A stretch of 64,000 nt of DNA from Qipengyuania sp. HL-TH1 (GCF_036365825.1 NZ_CP142675.1:1992501-2056500), one strand, 5' to 3'; positions 27,706 through 37,528 are shown, counted from the first letter of the stretch. Program-made: numbers and translations. The notes: generated by a model from the letters alone, not told the origin.

Positions 27706-29226
27706 ATGACCGAGGCCGACAGCGCTTCCGCAGGGATGAGGTTGCCCGATGTCTGGCGCTCGCACCAGGCCGATGGCGTCGGCGTCGCACTGTGCGATCA
27801 CAAGGCCGGCGAATGGATCGAACTGGGCGGAATTGTCCTGCGGCTGCCCGAAGCGATCCCGAGGGGCCATAAATTCGCCCTCCGCCCTCATGGCAAAGGC
27901 GAGCCGGTCCTGCGCTATGGCGCCCCGATCGGCCTTGCCAGCCAGCCGATCGCAGCGGGCGAGCATGTCCATTCGCACAATCTCGCCACCGCGCTGGATG
28001 GGGAGATGGAGTATGGCACTTTTGCGCCGCCTGCGCCGATCCCGGAAGCCTCCCCGCCGCTGGGCAGCTGGCAGGGATACCGGCGCGCCGACGGGCGCTT
28101 TGGCACCCGCAACGAGATCTGGCTGCTGCCCACTGTCGGCTGCGTCGCCCCGCTGGTGGAATTGGTGGCGCGCGAAGCAAGCGCAATCCATCGCGGGAGC
28201 GTGGATGCAATCGTGGGGTTCGGTCACCCGCACGGCTGTTCGCAATTGGGCGACGATCTTTCGGGCACGCGCGCGCTGCTGGCCGCGCTGTGCGACAACC
28301 CCAATGCGGGCGGCGTGGTGCTGGTGGGGCTCGGCTGCGAAAGCAACCAGCTCGATGACCTTGTTGCCAGTGTCCCCGAGCGCAGCCGCGCCAAGCTGCG
28401 GCTTGTCCGGGCGCAGGACCCGGGCGACGAGCGCGAACGCCTGCTTGCGGAAATTGCCGATCTGGTGGCTGAACTCGCGCCGGTAATGCGCGAAGATGCG
28501 CCGGCGGGCGCGCTGACCGTGGGGCTGAAATGCGGCGGGTCGGACGCGTTGTCGGGGCTGACCGCCAATCCCCTGCTCGGGCGCTTCAGCGATCGTCTCA
28601 CAGGGTCCGACGGCAGCCTCGTGCTGACCGAAATCCCAGAGATCTTCGGCGCCGAGGAAGCGCTGTTGGCGCGCGCCGTGTCACCGGAGGTTTTCGAGCA
28701 GGCAGGCGAGCTGGTGAACCGCTTCAAGCGCTATTTCCTCGACCAGGGCCAACCGGTTTCGAAAAACCCCTCGCCCGGCAATATCGCGGGGGGGATCACC
28801 ACGCTGGAAGAAAAATCGCTTGGCGCGGTGCAGAAGGGCGGCTGCGCACCGCTGGTCGATGTGATCGACTATGGCGGCACCGTATCGCGGCCGGGCCTGA
28901 CGCTGCTCGAAGCGCCGGGCAATGATGCGGTCTCCTCCACCGCGCTGGCCGCGGCGGGGGCGACCCTGGTGCTGTTCACTACCGGAAGGGGCACCCCGCT
29001 CGGCTTCCCGGTCCCCACGGTCAAGATTTCGTCCAACACCGCGCTTGCACAAACCAAGCCGGGCTGGATCGATTTCGACGCGGGCCGCGCGCTTGCCGAG
29101 GGGGTGGACGCGGTCGATGCCGCCTTTGCGGACTATCTGCTCGCCATTGCCAGCGGCGAGCCCACCGCCGCCGAACGCAGCGACCAGCGCGTCATTTCGA
29201 TCTGGAAACGCGGGGTGACGCTGTGA
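27706..29226 (+). CDS. uxaA: Altronate dehydratase (fused UxaA)
   Basis: This 506-residue enzyme dehydrates D-altronate to 2-keto-3-deoxygluconate (KDG). An N-terminal SAF-like domain (about 1-100, with GEHVHSHNLAT) is joined to the large UxaA catalytic region. Landmarks there are GYRRADGRFGTRNEIWLLPT, GHPHGCSQLGDD, LKCGGSDALSGLTANPLLG and NPSPGNIAGGITTLEEKSLG. The ATG at 27706 follows AAGGAGGGACGCGCA. It is a single-gene unit whose stop directly abuts the convergent dctM stop, with no intergenic base. Confidence 0.94.
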   Translation: MTEADSASAGMRLPDVWRSHQADGVGVALCDHKAGEWIELGGIVLRLPEAIPRGHKFALRPHGKGEPVLRYGAPIGLASQPIAAGEHVHSHNLATALDGEMEYGTFAPPAPIPEASPPLGSWQGYRRADGRFGTRNEIWLLPTVGCVAPLVELVAREASAIHRGSVDAIVGFGHPHGCSQLGDDLSGTRALLAALCDNPNAGGVVLVGLGCESNQLDDLVASVPERSRAKLRLVRAQDPGDERERLLAEIADLVAELAPVMREDAPAGALTVGLKCGGSDALSGLTANPLLGRFSDRLTGSDGSLVLTEIPEIFGAEEALLARAVSPEVFEQAGELVNRFKRYFLDQGQPVSKNPSPGNIAGGITTLEEKSLGAVQKGGCAPLVDVIDYGGTVSRPGLTLLEAPGNDAVSSTALAAAGATLVLFTTGRGTPLGFPVPTVKISSNTALAQTKPGWIDFDAGRALAEGVDAVDAAFADYLLAIASGEPTAAERSDQRVISIWKRGVTL

Positions 29227-30510
29227 TCAGCCGCCGAACGCCCCCGGCAGCCAGAGCGAGAGCGCAGGCACGAATGTAATCACCACCAGCGCCGCAATCA
29301 GCGTGAGATAGAACGGCCAGATGGTCTTCACCAGCGCGGTCACGGGGATCTTGCCCACCGCCGAGCCGACGAACAGCACCGAGCCGACCGGCGGCGTAAC
29401 CAGGCCGATGCCCAGATTGAGCATCATGATGATCCCGAAGTGCACCGGATCGACCCCGACATCCATCGCCACCGGCAGGAAGATCGGCGTGGTGATGACG
29501 ATCAGCGGGGCCATGTCCATGAAGGTGCCCAGCGCCAGCAGCATGAGGTTGATGATCAGCAGGGTCAGGATCGGATTGTCGGTCATCACCCCGATCAGCG
29601 CGCCCATCGCGGCGGGCACTTCGAGCAGCGCGAGGGCGAAGCCGAATGCGGTAGCAGCAGCGATGATGAACAAAACCATGGCAGCGGTGCGCACCGACTT
29701 CCCGGCGGCTTCCCACATGCCCTTACACCCCAGGCTGCGATAGACGAAGGTCCCGATGAGCATGGTGTAGATTACGGCGATGGCCGAGCTTTCGGTAGGC
29801 GTGAAAAACCCGCTGAGGATGCCGCCCATGATGATCACCGCCGTCATCAGTCCGGGGATTGCATAGGCGCTTGCGAGGATGAACTCGCGCCAGCCGGGGA
29901 AGCGGCCGAGCGGCAGTTTGCCGCGCTTGGCCACCAGCCACGCCACCAGCATCAGCATCAGGCCGGTGAGCACGCCGGGGATGACGCCGGCAAGGAACAG
30001 GTCGCCGATCGATACGCCGATCCCCGAGGCGGCGGAATAGATGATCATGTTGTGCGAAGGCGGGATCAGCAGGCCCACGATGGCGGCGGTAACGGTGACG
30101 TTGACCGCATAATCTGCAGGATAGCCTTTCTCCTTCATCAGCGGGACCATGGTCGAGCCGATCGCCGAGGCGCTGGCGATGGCCGAGCCGGACACCGCAC
30201 CGAACATCATCGAGGCGCCGACATCGACGATCCCGAGCCCGCCGCGTACGCGCCCGATGGCGGCATCGGCCACGCGGACCAACCGGTCGGCGATCCCCGC
30301 GCGGTACATCAGGTCGCCCGCGAAGATGAAGAAGGGGATCGCCATCAGGGTGAAAACGCTGATCCCCGCGGCGACGCGCTGGACCGCGACGATGGGAGGG
30401 ATATCCATCGCGAGGAAACAGGCAAGCGCCGCCGCGAGCAGGGAAAAGGCCACCGGTACGCCGATGACGAGCATGGCGAAGAGCACGCCGAACAGGACGA
30501 GGAGTTCCAT
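29227..30510 (-). CDS. dctM: TRAP transporter large permease DctM
   Basis: This 427-residue, roughly 12-helix inner-membrane protein is the ion-coupled channel of a TRAP importer. Characteristic segments are VPVAFSLLAAALACFLAMDI, GVSIGDLFLAGVIPGVLTGL and LMLLALGTFMDMAPLIVITT. It is the last gene of the long TonB-receptor operon. With DctP and DctQ it would bring uronates or unsaturated oligogalacturonides from the periplasm. The start overlaps dctQ by 1 bp. Confidence 0.94.
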   Translation of the reverse strand: MELLVLFGVLFAMLVIGVPVAFSLLAAALACFLAMDIPPIVAVQRVAAGISVFTLMAIPFFIFAGDLMYRAGIADRLVRVADAAIGRVRGGLGIVDVGASMMFGAVSGSAIASASAIGSTMVPLMKEKGYPADYAVNVTVTAAIVGLLIPPSHNMIIYSAASGIGVSIGDLFLAGVIPGVLTGLMLMLVAWLVAKRGKLPLGRFPGWREFILASAYAIPGLMTAVIIMGGILSGFFTPTESSAIAVIYTMLIGTFVYRSLGCKGMWEAAGKSVRTAAMVLFIIAAATAFGFALALLEVPAAMGALIGVMTDNPILTLLIINLMLLALGTFMDMAPLIVITTPIFLPVAMDVGVDPVHFGIIMMLNLGIGLVTPPVGSVLFVGSAVGKIPVTALVKTIWPFYLTLIAALVVITFVPALSLWLPGAFGG

Positions 30511-30995
30511 CAGCCGCGCTCCCCTTCAATGGCATCATCCGCCGGATGACGCCCGGTAAATAGCTGTGGCAGCGCGAACCATGTCATCAACAGTCCCGAA
30601 ACGGGCAGCGGCACATAGGCTACCGCGCGGCTGACGCCGAGCGAAGGGACGACATTGCCGCGCACCGCCCAGCACAGCTGCGCGCCGTAAACGAGCAGCA
30701 CCAGACCGATCGCGGCGACCACGAGCGCGACGATCCGCAGCAGCGGCCGCGCGCGGTCGCCCAGTTTTTCCTCGAGCAGCGCGATGCGGATATGGAAGCC
30801 TTCGTAGACCCCCGCAGCGGCGGCGAACATCACGTACCAGATCATCATGATCAGCGAAGCCTGTTCGGTCCACGACGGGCTCGAGTTGAGCACGAAGCGC
30901 CCGAACACCTGCCAGCCGATGATCGCGGTCATCGCCAGAAGCCCGATCGAACCGAAGCCGATCAACCAGCGCGATAGGGTCGCGGCCATAGTCAT
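30510..30995 (-). CDS. dctQ: TRAP transporter small permease DctQ
   Basis: This four-helix membrane subunit has the family core IIGWQVFGRFVLNSSPSWTE and FHIRIALLEEKL. The ATG at 30995 (161 residues) overlaps the dctP stop (ATGA). A second ATG at 30989, 6 nt after GAGGGAAGG, is equally likely and changes only two residues. The longer open frame upstream is inside dctP and is rejected. Confidence 0.9.
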   Translation of the reverse strand: MTMAATLSRWLIGFGSIGLLAMTAIIGWQVFGRFVLNSSPSWTEQASLIMMIWYVMFAAAAGVYEGFHIRIALLEEKLGDRARPLLRIVALVVAAIGLVLLVYGAQLCWAVRGNVVPSLGVSRAVAYVPLPVSGLLMTWFALPQLFTGRHPADDAIEGERG

Positions 30996-32002
30996 CCTTC
31001 CCTCATATCGCGGATGCGCCGGACGATGTCCTGCTGCGCGGGCGTCGTGATGAATTGATCCCAAACCGGCCGCATCAGCGCGGCGAAGGGTTCGGTATCC
31101 ACCGTGTTCACGGCGACGTCCGACGCGGCGACCGCAGCTTTGGCTTCGTTAACGCGAATGTCCCACAAGCGCCGCATCTCGACGACCGAAGCCTTGGCCG
31201 CCTCGCGCACGAGCAGCTGGTCCGCACGCGACAGCCGTTCCCAGCTCGCCTTGCTCATCACCAGCGCCTCGGGGGTCAGCAGGTGCTGGGTCAGGCTGAG
31301 ATAGTTGGCGACTTCGTAATGACGCTCGCCCACGAAGGTGGGCCAGTTGTTTTCCGCGCCGTCGATCACGCCCTGGGCAAGCGACTGGTAAATCTCGCCA
31401 AAGGGGATCGGCACCGCATTGGCGCCCAGTGCATTGACCATCGCGATATAGAGGTCCGATGCGGGCACGCGGATCTTGAGCCCGCGCAGATCCTCCGGCG
31501 TGGTGATGGGGCGCCGGACATTGTAGAAACTGCGCGCACCCGAATCGTAAATGCACAGGCCGATGAGATTGTGCGGTTCGAGCGAGGCCATGACTTCGTC
31601 GCCCACCTCGCTGTCGACCACGCGCCGCATATGCGCGACCGAATCGAACACGAAGGGGAGGCAGAAGGGCAGCGTCATCGGCTCGATCGAATTGAGCGGC
31701 GCGAAATTCACCCGGTTGAAGTCGATCCCGCCGAAACTGGTGATCTCCAGCGTATCGGTCTCGCTGCCGAGCTGGCCGCCGGCGAACATCCTGATGCCCA
31801 GCCGGCCGCCCGTTTTCTCATCGAGATAGCGGCCCATGAACTCGACCGCGCGTACGGTCGGGTAATCGCCCGGATGCGCATCGGCGCCGGTCAGCAGCCC
31901 CGACATCACCGGTTTGCAGCCGGGCAGGATCGCGCCTGCCCCCAGCACCATGCCGCCGGCCAGCACGCTTCGCCGCGACAGCGCCATACGCCCCTTCGTC
32001 AT
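30992..32002 (-). CDS. dctP: TRAP transporter solute-binding protein DctP
   Basis: This 336-residue periplasmic receptor has a twin-arginine-like leader (SRRSVLAGG) ending in lipobox LPGC, so it is probably a Tat-exported lipoprotein. The DctP core has RGLKIRVPASDLYIAMVNAL, PIPFGEIYQSLAQGVIDGAE and the ligand arginine in KIRVP. The ligand is inferred to be a uronate from the operon. I use ATG 32002, which has GGAG 10 nt upstream; ATGs at 32032 and 31987 are alternatives. Confidence 0.9.
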   Translation of the reverse strand: MTKGRMALSRRSVLAGGMVLGAGAILPGCKPVMSGLLTGADAHPGDYPTVRAVEFMGRYLDEKTGGRLGIRMFAGGQLGSETDTLEITSFGGIDFNRVNFAPLNSIEPMTLPFCLPFVFDSVAHMRRVVDSEVGDEVMASLEPHNLIGLCIYDSGARSFYNVRRPITTPEDLRGLKIRVPASDLYIAMVNALGANAVPIPFGEIYQSLAQGVIDGAENNWPTFVGERHYEVANYLSLTQHLLTPEALVMSKASWERLSRADQLLVREAAKASVVEMRRLWDIRVNEAKAAVAASDVAVNTVDTEPFAALMRPVWDQFITTPAQQDIVRRIRDMREG

Positions 32003-32028
32003 GTTTTCTCCGCTCCCCGTCATTTTGT

Positions 32029-33645
32029 TCAATCTTCCAGCGCGGTGAAGCGGAAGTCACGGAATTTCGCCTCGCCCGGCCCCGCCGCATAGAGGCCGGG
32101 CCGCAGCATCAGGAAATCGCCGCGCACATTGTGGTGGTATCCGGAGACTTCCATCCCGCGGTCAAAGCGGTGCCAGGTTTTCCCGCCATCCCCGCTGGTA
32201 TCGTACGTGACGATGTGGCGCCGATTGGTCACGCGCATGCGCATTCGCCCGCCATGCGGATTGGTGGGCCTTGCCCGCTCGCGGCCATATTGGTGCGTGA
32301 CGAAGCGCTCCGCATCGAAACCGAGCCCGCAATAAAGCTTGTCGTCATAGAACAGGATCAGCCCCGCCCGTCCGCCGGGCGCGAGTTCGATATCGCATTC
32401 GAAGCGATAGGATCGGTCGCCTGCGGTTAGCAACAGCGGCGAGCCGCTGGACGGCGCCGCGCCCTTGCCCTTCAGCCGCAATACGCCGTTGCCGCTGGTT
32501 GCCCGCGCCGCTTCATCGGCGTCGGGCTTGAAGAAGGCCCATTTGCTGCCCAGCGCAAGCGGGGCGGAGAAATCGTCGGTCAGCGGCATGCCATGCGTGA
32601 CCGCAGCCCCGCCGCCCGGTTTGGCGATCGGCGCGGACAGGTCGCCGCCGGTCATGCAGAACCACCCGTCGGGCGTGAATTCGACCGGATCGAGCAGGCA
32701 CTGCCGGCCAAGCGTCCAATAGCCGTTTTCATAGCCGTGATAGAGCGACCACCAGCTGCCATCGGGCGCTTCGACCAGCGAGGCATGGCCGCGCGACCAC
32801 CACGCCTCGTCCACGCTTTCGGTACGAACCAGCGGATTGCCCGGATGGTGTTCCCACGGACCGTGCAGCGAGCGCGAACGGGCGGCGATGACCATATGCC
32901 CGGTCGGCGGACCGGCGGTGCCGCCCACTGCGGTGATCATGTAATACCAGCCGCCGATGTGGTGGATCTTCGGACCTTCGGGCGAAAAGCCTTCGACGAT
33001 CCAGTCGGACGGATAGCGCCAGGGATCGTAGACATGCTCGACCGCGCCGGCGAGCGAGAGATTGTCGTCGGACAGGCGAACACGGTCGCCGCCCGACAGG
33101 AACAGCCAGCGGCTGCCGTCTTCGGCCACGGCATGACACGGGTCGATATGATTGGGCAGGCCGAGCGGGATCGGGTCGCTCCACGGACCGGTGATATCGT
33201 CCGCCCAGGCGACGAAGATGTCGTTCTGCGGCTTGGCCTTCACCGGGATGTAGAGCAGGTAGCGGCCCTTGTCCTTGTGCAGGCTGGGGGCCCAGACCGA
33301 TCCGATATTGCGCGTCAGCGCGGCTTCGAGCGGGCGCCAGTTCACCAGGTCGCGCGAATGCCAGATCGTCAGACCCGGATAGGCGTCGAAGGTGGAGAAG
33401 GTCATGTAGTAATCCGCACCATCCTTGAGGATTGCGGGATCCGGACGGTCGCCCGACACTACGGGATTGAGGAAGCTGCCATTGCCAAGGTCGGGGACAC
33501 GCTGATTGTCGAACCCGCGCCGGTACTGGCGCACGGCAGGGGCATCATACGTTCGCGCGCGAAGCGGAGCGGGCAATGCGGGCACCAAGCTTGCCAGCCC
33601 TGCCCCGCCAACCCCGGCGAGCAAATCCCTGCGGCGGATCGTCAT
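32029..33645 (-). CDS. Glycoside hydrolase family 43 with C-terminal beta-sandwich
   Basis: This 538-residue exported enzyme has a Tat-like leader (RRRDLLAGVGGAGLA). The GH43 propeller shows the three acidic residues expected: Asp69 in DRPDPAIL, Asp168 in HIDPCHAV and Glu223 in EGPKIHH. A C-terminal concanavalin-like domain (about 365-538) resembles that of GH43 beta-xylosidases. It would remove arabinose or xylose from pectin side chains or xylan. The ATG overlaps the esterase stop (ATGA) and dctP follows. GH43 specificity cannot be read from sequence alone. Confidence 0.9.
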   Translation of the reverse strand: MTIRRRDLLAGVGGAGLASLVPALPAPLRARTYDAPAVRQYRRGFDNQRVPDLGNGSFLNPVVSGDRPDPAILKDGADYYMTFSTFDAYPGLTIWHSRDLVNWRPLEAALTRNIGSVWAPSLHKDKGRYLLYIPVKAKPQNDIFVAWADDITGPWSDPIPLGLPNHIDPCHAVAEDGSRWLFLSGGDRVRLSDDNLSLAGAVEHVYDPWRYPSDWIVEGFSPEGPKIHHIGGWYYMITAVGGTAGPPTGHMVIAARSRSLHGPWEHHPGNPLVRTESVDEAWWSRGHASLVEAPDGSWWSLYHGYENGYWTLGRQCLLDPVEFTPDGWFCMTGGDLSAPIAKPGGGAAVTHGMPLTDDFSAPLALGSKWAFFKPDADEAARATSGNGVLRLKGKGAAPSSGSPLLLTAGDRSYRFECDIELAPGGRAGLILFYDDKLYCGLGFDAERFVTHQYGRERARPTNPHGGRMRMRVTNRRHIVTYDTSGDGGKTWHRFDRGMEVSGYHHNVRGDFLMLRPGLYAAGPGEAKFRDFRFTALED

Positions 33646-34619
33646 GCAAAATTCCTTGTTCTGGCCCAGGCGAGCCACAATTCCGGCCAGACCTCGACCG
33701 GTTTGCCCACTGCCTTGCGCAGCCCGAAGCCATGCCCGCCGGCTTCGAACAGATGTGTTTCGACGGGTAGGTCGCGCGCCTTGAGCGCCGCGCGCATCCG
33801 GAGCGTATTTTCGACCGGGACCGACCTATCGTCTTCGGCATGGAGCAGGAAGAATGGCGGGGCATTCGCGGGCACAGTCTGATCGGGCGAGTGCGCGCGT
33901 TCGAGTTCGGCACCCGCGTCGCTGCCGATCAGCAAATCCCGCGATCCGCCATGCGCTACGCCGGGTTCCATGCTGATAACCGGGTAAATGCACGCGGCGC
34001 TGTCGGGACGCGCGGAAAGCGTATCGGCCGCGTCCACCGCATCGTAGGCACCGTGATCGAATCGTGTCGCAAGGTCGGCGCATAAATGCCCGCCAGCGGA
34101 GAAGCCCATCGCGCTCACGCGCGCGGGGTCGAGACCCCATTCGTCAGCGCGGTTGCGGATCAGCCGGATCGCCCGCTGCGCATCGGACAGCGCGACGTCG
34201 GGGCCCGCCGCCCAGCCATCGCCGGGCAGGCGGTAGAACAGGACGAAGGCGGTGATGCCGCGCGCGGCCAGCCAGCGCCCCATCTCGTAGCCCTCCTTGT
34301 CGACGACCACATGCCGATAGCCACCGCCGGGCATCAGCAGGACCGACGCCCCGCTGGCATGCGCGGGATGGAAGACGACCAGGCGCGGTTCGGCAATCGC
34401 CGCAACGGCGCGGTCCTTGAAAGAGGGATCGGTCGAGCGTTCGGTTATCCGCTCACTTGGTGCGGGGTCGGGCATGCCGGGCGCACCGTGCGGCCATAGC
34501 GCGATCGTTTCTGTTGGCTTGGCAGCCATACTTGCCCGCGAACCCGCCGAGCCGCGTGTGGCCCATGCACCAGACAGGGAAAGGCCCGCGACAAGAAGCG
34601 ACCGTCGATCACTTCTCAT
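33642..34619 (-). CDS. Exported alpha/beta-hydrolase, probable carbohydrate acetyl esterase
   Basis: This 325-residue BD-FAE/axeA-like esterase has an N-terminal signal, oxyanion motif LLMPGGGY, nucleophile Ser174 in GFSAGGH, acid Asp in HAEDDRSVP and His in AGGHGFGLR. It probably deacetylates pectin or hemicellulose fragments in the periplasm. It sits 33 bp after the TonB receptor and overlaps GH43, in the operon receptor-esterase-GH43-dctPQM. AGGGGGC precedes the ATG at 34619. Confidence 0.85.
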   Translation of the reverse strand: MRSDRRSLLVAGLSLSGAWATRGSAGSRASMAAKPTETIALWPHGAPGMPDPAPSERITERSTDPSFKDRAVAAIAEPRLVVFHPAHASGASVLLMPGGGYRHVVVDKEGYEMGRWLAARGITAFVLFYRLPGDGWAAGPDVALSDAQRAIRLIRNRADEWGLDPARVSAMGFSAGGHLCADLATRFDHGAYDAVDAADTLSARPDSAACIYPVISMEPGVAHGGSRDLLIGSDAGAELERAHSPDQTVPANAPPFFLLHAEDDRSVPVENTLRMRAALKARDLPVETHLFEAGGHGFGLRKAVGKPVEVWPELWLAWARTRNFA

Positions 34620-34652
34620 GCGCGAGCCCCCTGTATCCCTTACGCTGTCGAA

Positions 34653-37421
34653 TTAATATTCGAAGCGCACACCGGCCATGATGATGCGGCCGAAGTGGTT
34701 GTTCTCGTAGTTCCGGCGCGCATTGTCGTCGGTCCAACGGTAACGGTAGTCGTCGGTGAGGTTATTCCCGTCCAGCGTCAGCTCGACCGAGTCCGTGACC
34801 TTGTAGCGGATCGCCGCATCGAGGTTGAACGACGAGGTGTAGCCTTCCAGGAAATTGCCATTTCCGCTGGAGCCGGTGTTGTACCCGCTGCGATAAGCGC
34901 CCGACATACGGATCGAGATCCGCCCGTCATCGTAATAGACCGTACCGTTGGCCGAGTATTTCGACACGCCGCTAAACGTTGTTTCGAAGATCTGATCCTC
35001 GAACTCGATCTCCTGCTGGCTGTCGACATAGGTGACATTGCCCAGCACACCGAAATTCGCCAGCGCGCCCGAGGCGAAAGCAGAGAAGGGCAGGTTCAGA
35101 CCAAGCTCCACCCCCTTGATCGTCGCGCCTTCGCCATTGGTCGTCGTGCGGAACTGGAATTCGCGGTTGGGATCGGTCCCGTTGACGACCGCATCATAGG
35201 CGGGCGTACCCGAGGTCAGCAGCGACGTTGGCAGACCGCTTTGTGCATAGGTCACCTGCAGCGAATTGCCGACCGGGAAGCTTTCGACCTCCTTGATGAA
35301 GCCCGCCAGCGACAGGATTGCCCCGGGTGCGAAATACCATTCTGCCGAAAGATCGTAGTTCCAAGCACGATAGGGTTCGATGAACGGGTTGCCGGTGCTG
35401 ATGACGAAGTTGAATTCGTCGACCGATCCGCCCGGCGTAAGCGAGCCGAGCGTGGGACGGGTAATCACGCGAGCGATCGCCCCGCGAAGGACGACGTCGT
35501 CGCTCGGGAACACGTTCAGATTGAGCGCCGGCAGGAAGTCGTCGTAATTACGCTCCACCGTCACGTACTGACCGTTGTTGAACCCCTGCGAGGACTGTTC
35601 GGTGCGCGCATAGCGGACCCCGAAATTGCCGGTTACGCGCAGTCCGTGGTCGATCTCGAAATCGGTCTGGAAATAACCCCCGGTGACCTTTTCCTCGACC
35701 GAACGCACATCGCCTTCACGGGTCACCGCAGGGATGTTGTAGAGATCGAGGAAGGCCACTGCCGCGTCGAGGTTCGGAACGACCCAGCTGTTGGTGTTAC
35801 CAGCCGGCTGGCCCGCATCACCCAGTTCGAACAGCTCGGACAGATCCCCCGTGACCGGCGCGCCATAGGCTCCGGCTGCGCAGGTGAAGGCCGAGCAATA
35901 CTGGCTGTCACGCCGCGCGCTTTGCGTGAAGTAGTCGAACTGACGGTAGAACGGCCCGCCCGACAGGCGCAGTCCGCTGGTGGGCTCCCAATCGAGATCG
36001 AGCGCAATGGTCTTGAACTTGTTCTCGACCGAACTCGGGCGATCGCGGAATTCCGCCAGCTGGAAATTGCCCGGATTGGTCACATCCGTACCGAATGCGA
36101 GCACCGGAAATTTCATATCGGTGTAGTCGTAGCTGTAGGTCCCGTCGCGATCATCGAAAATGATCGTGGTTTCGACCGGGATGGTCGCGTCGGACTTGGA
36201 GAAGCCCGCGAGCAGCGAGGCGCTAAAGTTGTCGCTGAACGCCTGCTCGATGGTCCCCGAAATCTGGTAGAAATCGGTTTCGCTTTCGCGGTGATAGCGC
36301 TCGTTACGGATCCACGCATTCTCGAGATCGGCACTGATGACGTTGTTGTCGCCATCGATGACATAGTTCGAGAGGTCGATCTCGTCCTCGTTCGAACGCA
36401 GCAGGACTTCACCCCAATATTCGTCGCGGTTTTCCTTGAAGTTGGAATAGAGCGCGTTGAATTGGATATCGGTGCGATCCGTCGGACGGAACTGGATGGC
36501 CGCGGTCGCGCCGAGGCGTTCGCGGTCGTGATTGACCAGGCCATAGCGCGGGATGCGCGGGTGGAAAGCGTCGCGCACTTCCACACATCCGGGATCGGCA
36601 GCATTGGCGGCGCAATCGACGCCATCGACCGAACGGAAGGTCGCATCATTCGCCCAGCGGACCGAGTTGTTACCCAGTTCGGGCGTCTCGTACTTGGTCC
36701 AGGCAGCCGATGCGGAGATACCGAAGGTTTCGTCCGCATTGCTCCACGCCAGCAGGCCGGCAAGACGCGGTGCGATGTCGTCATTCAGGTCATTGTAGCG
36801 CCCCTGCGCCGAACCGACGAGCTTGAGACCCGCACCGTACGCAAGCGGATCGCCGGTATTGAGGTCGATGACCGCGCCCAGCGAACCTTCGTCGAGCGCT
36901 GCCGACGCGGTCTTGTTGACCACGATCGAATTGAACAGTTCCGACGCGAAGACGTTGAAATCGAAAGCGCGGTCCCGGTTAAACGAGGCCCCGTCAACCG
37001 AGGTCGCGATCGTTTCCATTCCGTTGACGCGCACGCGGGTAAATTGCCCGCCCAGCCCGCGAACCGTGATCTGGCGTCCCTCGCCCGCATCGCGTTCGAT
37101 CGCGACGCCAGGAATACGCTGGAGCGATTCGGCAAGATTGGTGTCGGGGAATTTGGCGATGTCCTCGGCCACGATGACATCGACCTGGCCGACCGCTTCG
37201 CGCTTCGCCGAAATGGCCGCGTTGAGCGACTGGCGGAAGCCGGATACGATGATCACATTATCACTATCGGAAATCTCGCCCGATGCGTCGGAAGCGACAT
37301 CGCTTACTTCGTCATCGTCGAGCGTGCCCGAATCCTGGGCCATTGCTGGCGCCGAAAAAACCAGTGCGCTACCCGCCAGCAAAGCCGCCTTCACGCTTCC
37401 CGTAGAAACCATAAACCTCAT
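34653..37421 (-). CDS. TonB-dependent receptor for pectin oligosaccharides
   Basis: This 922-residue outer-membrane receptor of the proteobacterial sugar-uptake class has a signal peptide (to AMAQDS), a TonB box near VIIVSGFRQSL, and a plug domain with FPDTNLAESLQRIPGVAIER and TVRGLGGQFTRVRVNGMETI. A 22-strand-type barrel follows, ending VRFEY. It would import oligogalacturonides released by the divergent pectate lyase. AGGAGG precedes the ATG and an operator variant lies 20 bp upstream of it. It heads a six-gene operon. The ligand is inferred from context. Confidence 0.93.
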   Translation of the reverse strand: MRFMVSTGSVKAALLAGSALVFSAPAMAQDSGTLDDDEVSDVASDASGEISDSDNVIIVSGFRQSLNAAISAKREAVGQVDVIVAEDIAKFPDTNLAESLQRIPGVAIERDAGEGRQITVRGLGGQFTRVRVNGMETIATSVDGASFNRDRAFDFNVFASELFNSIVVNKTASAALDEGSLGAVIDLNTGDPLAYGAGLKLVGSAQGRYNDLNDDIAPRLAGLLAWSNADETFGISASAAWTKYETPELGNNSVRWANDATFRSVDGVDCAANAADPGCVEVRDAFHPRIPRYGLVNHDRERLGATAAIQFRPTDRTDIQFNALYSNFKENRDEYWGEVLLRSNEDEIDLSNYVIDGDNNVISADLENAWIRNERYHRESETDFYQISGTIEQAFSDNFSASLLAGFSKSDATIPVETTIIFDDRDGTYSYDYTDMKFPVLAFGTDVTNPGNFQLAEFRDRPSSVENKFKTIALDLDWEPTSGLRLSGGPFYRQFDYFTQSARRDSQYCSAFTCAAGAYGAPVTGDLSELFELGDAGQPAGNTNSWVVPNLDAAVAFLDLYNIPAVTREGDVRSVEEKVTGGYFQTDFEIDHGLRVTGNFGVRYARTEQSSQGFNNGQYVTVERNYDDFLPALNLNVFPSDDVVLRGAIARVITRPTLGSLTPGGSVDEFNFVISTGNPFIEPYRAWNYDLSAEWYFAPGAILSLAGFIKEVESFPVGNSLQVTYAQSGLPTSLLTSGTPAYDAVVNGTDPNREFQFRTTTNGEGATIKGVELGLNLPFSAFASGALANFGVLGNVTYVDSQQEIEFEDQIFETTFSGVSKYSANGTVYYDDGRISIRMSGAYRSGYNTGSSGNGNFLEGYTSSFNLDAAIRYKVTDSVELTLDGNNLTDDYRYRWTDDNARRNYENNHFGRIIMAGVRFEY

Positions 37422-37439
37422 CGCATCCTCCTCTCAATT

Positions 37440-37451
37440 GGCACCGGTGTC
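37440..37451. promoter_or_regulatory. Variant LacI-type operator in the receptor leader
   Basis: GGCACCGGTGTC shares the ACCGGTGTC half of the regulon element and is more symmetric than the others. It lies between the receptor's ribosome site and the consensus operator 78 bp further up. Two sites in one promoter region would allow looping by a tetrameric or paired repressor. Confidence 0.55.
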
Positions 37452-37528
37452 TTTTTGGAGGAGAAAATTTGCGGCAGCCTGCCGCACCCCCCATCTGACA
37501 CTCCAATTTCCCTCAACCCGGCCCGTTT

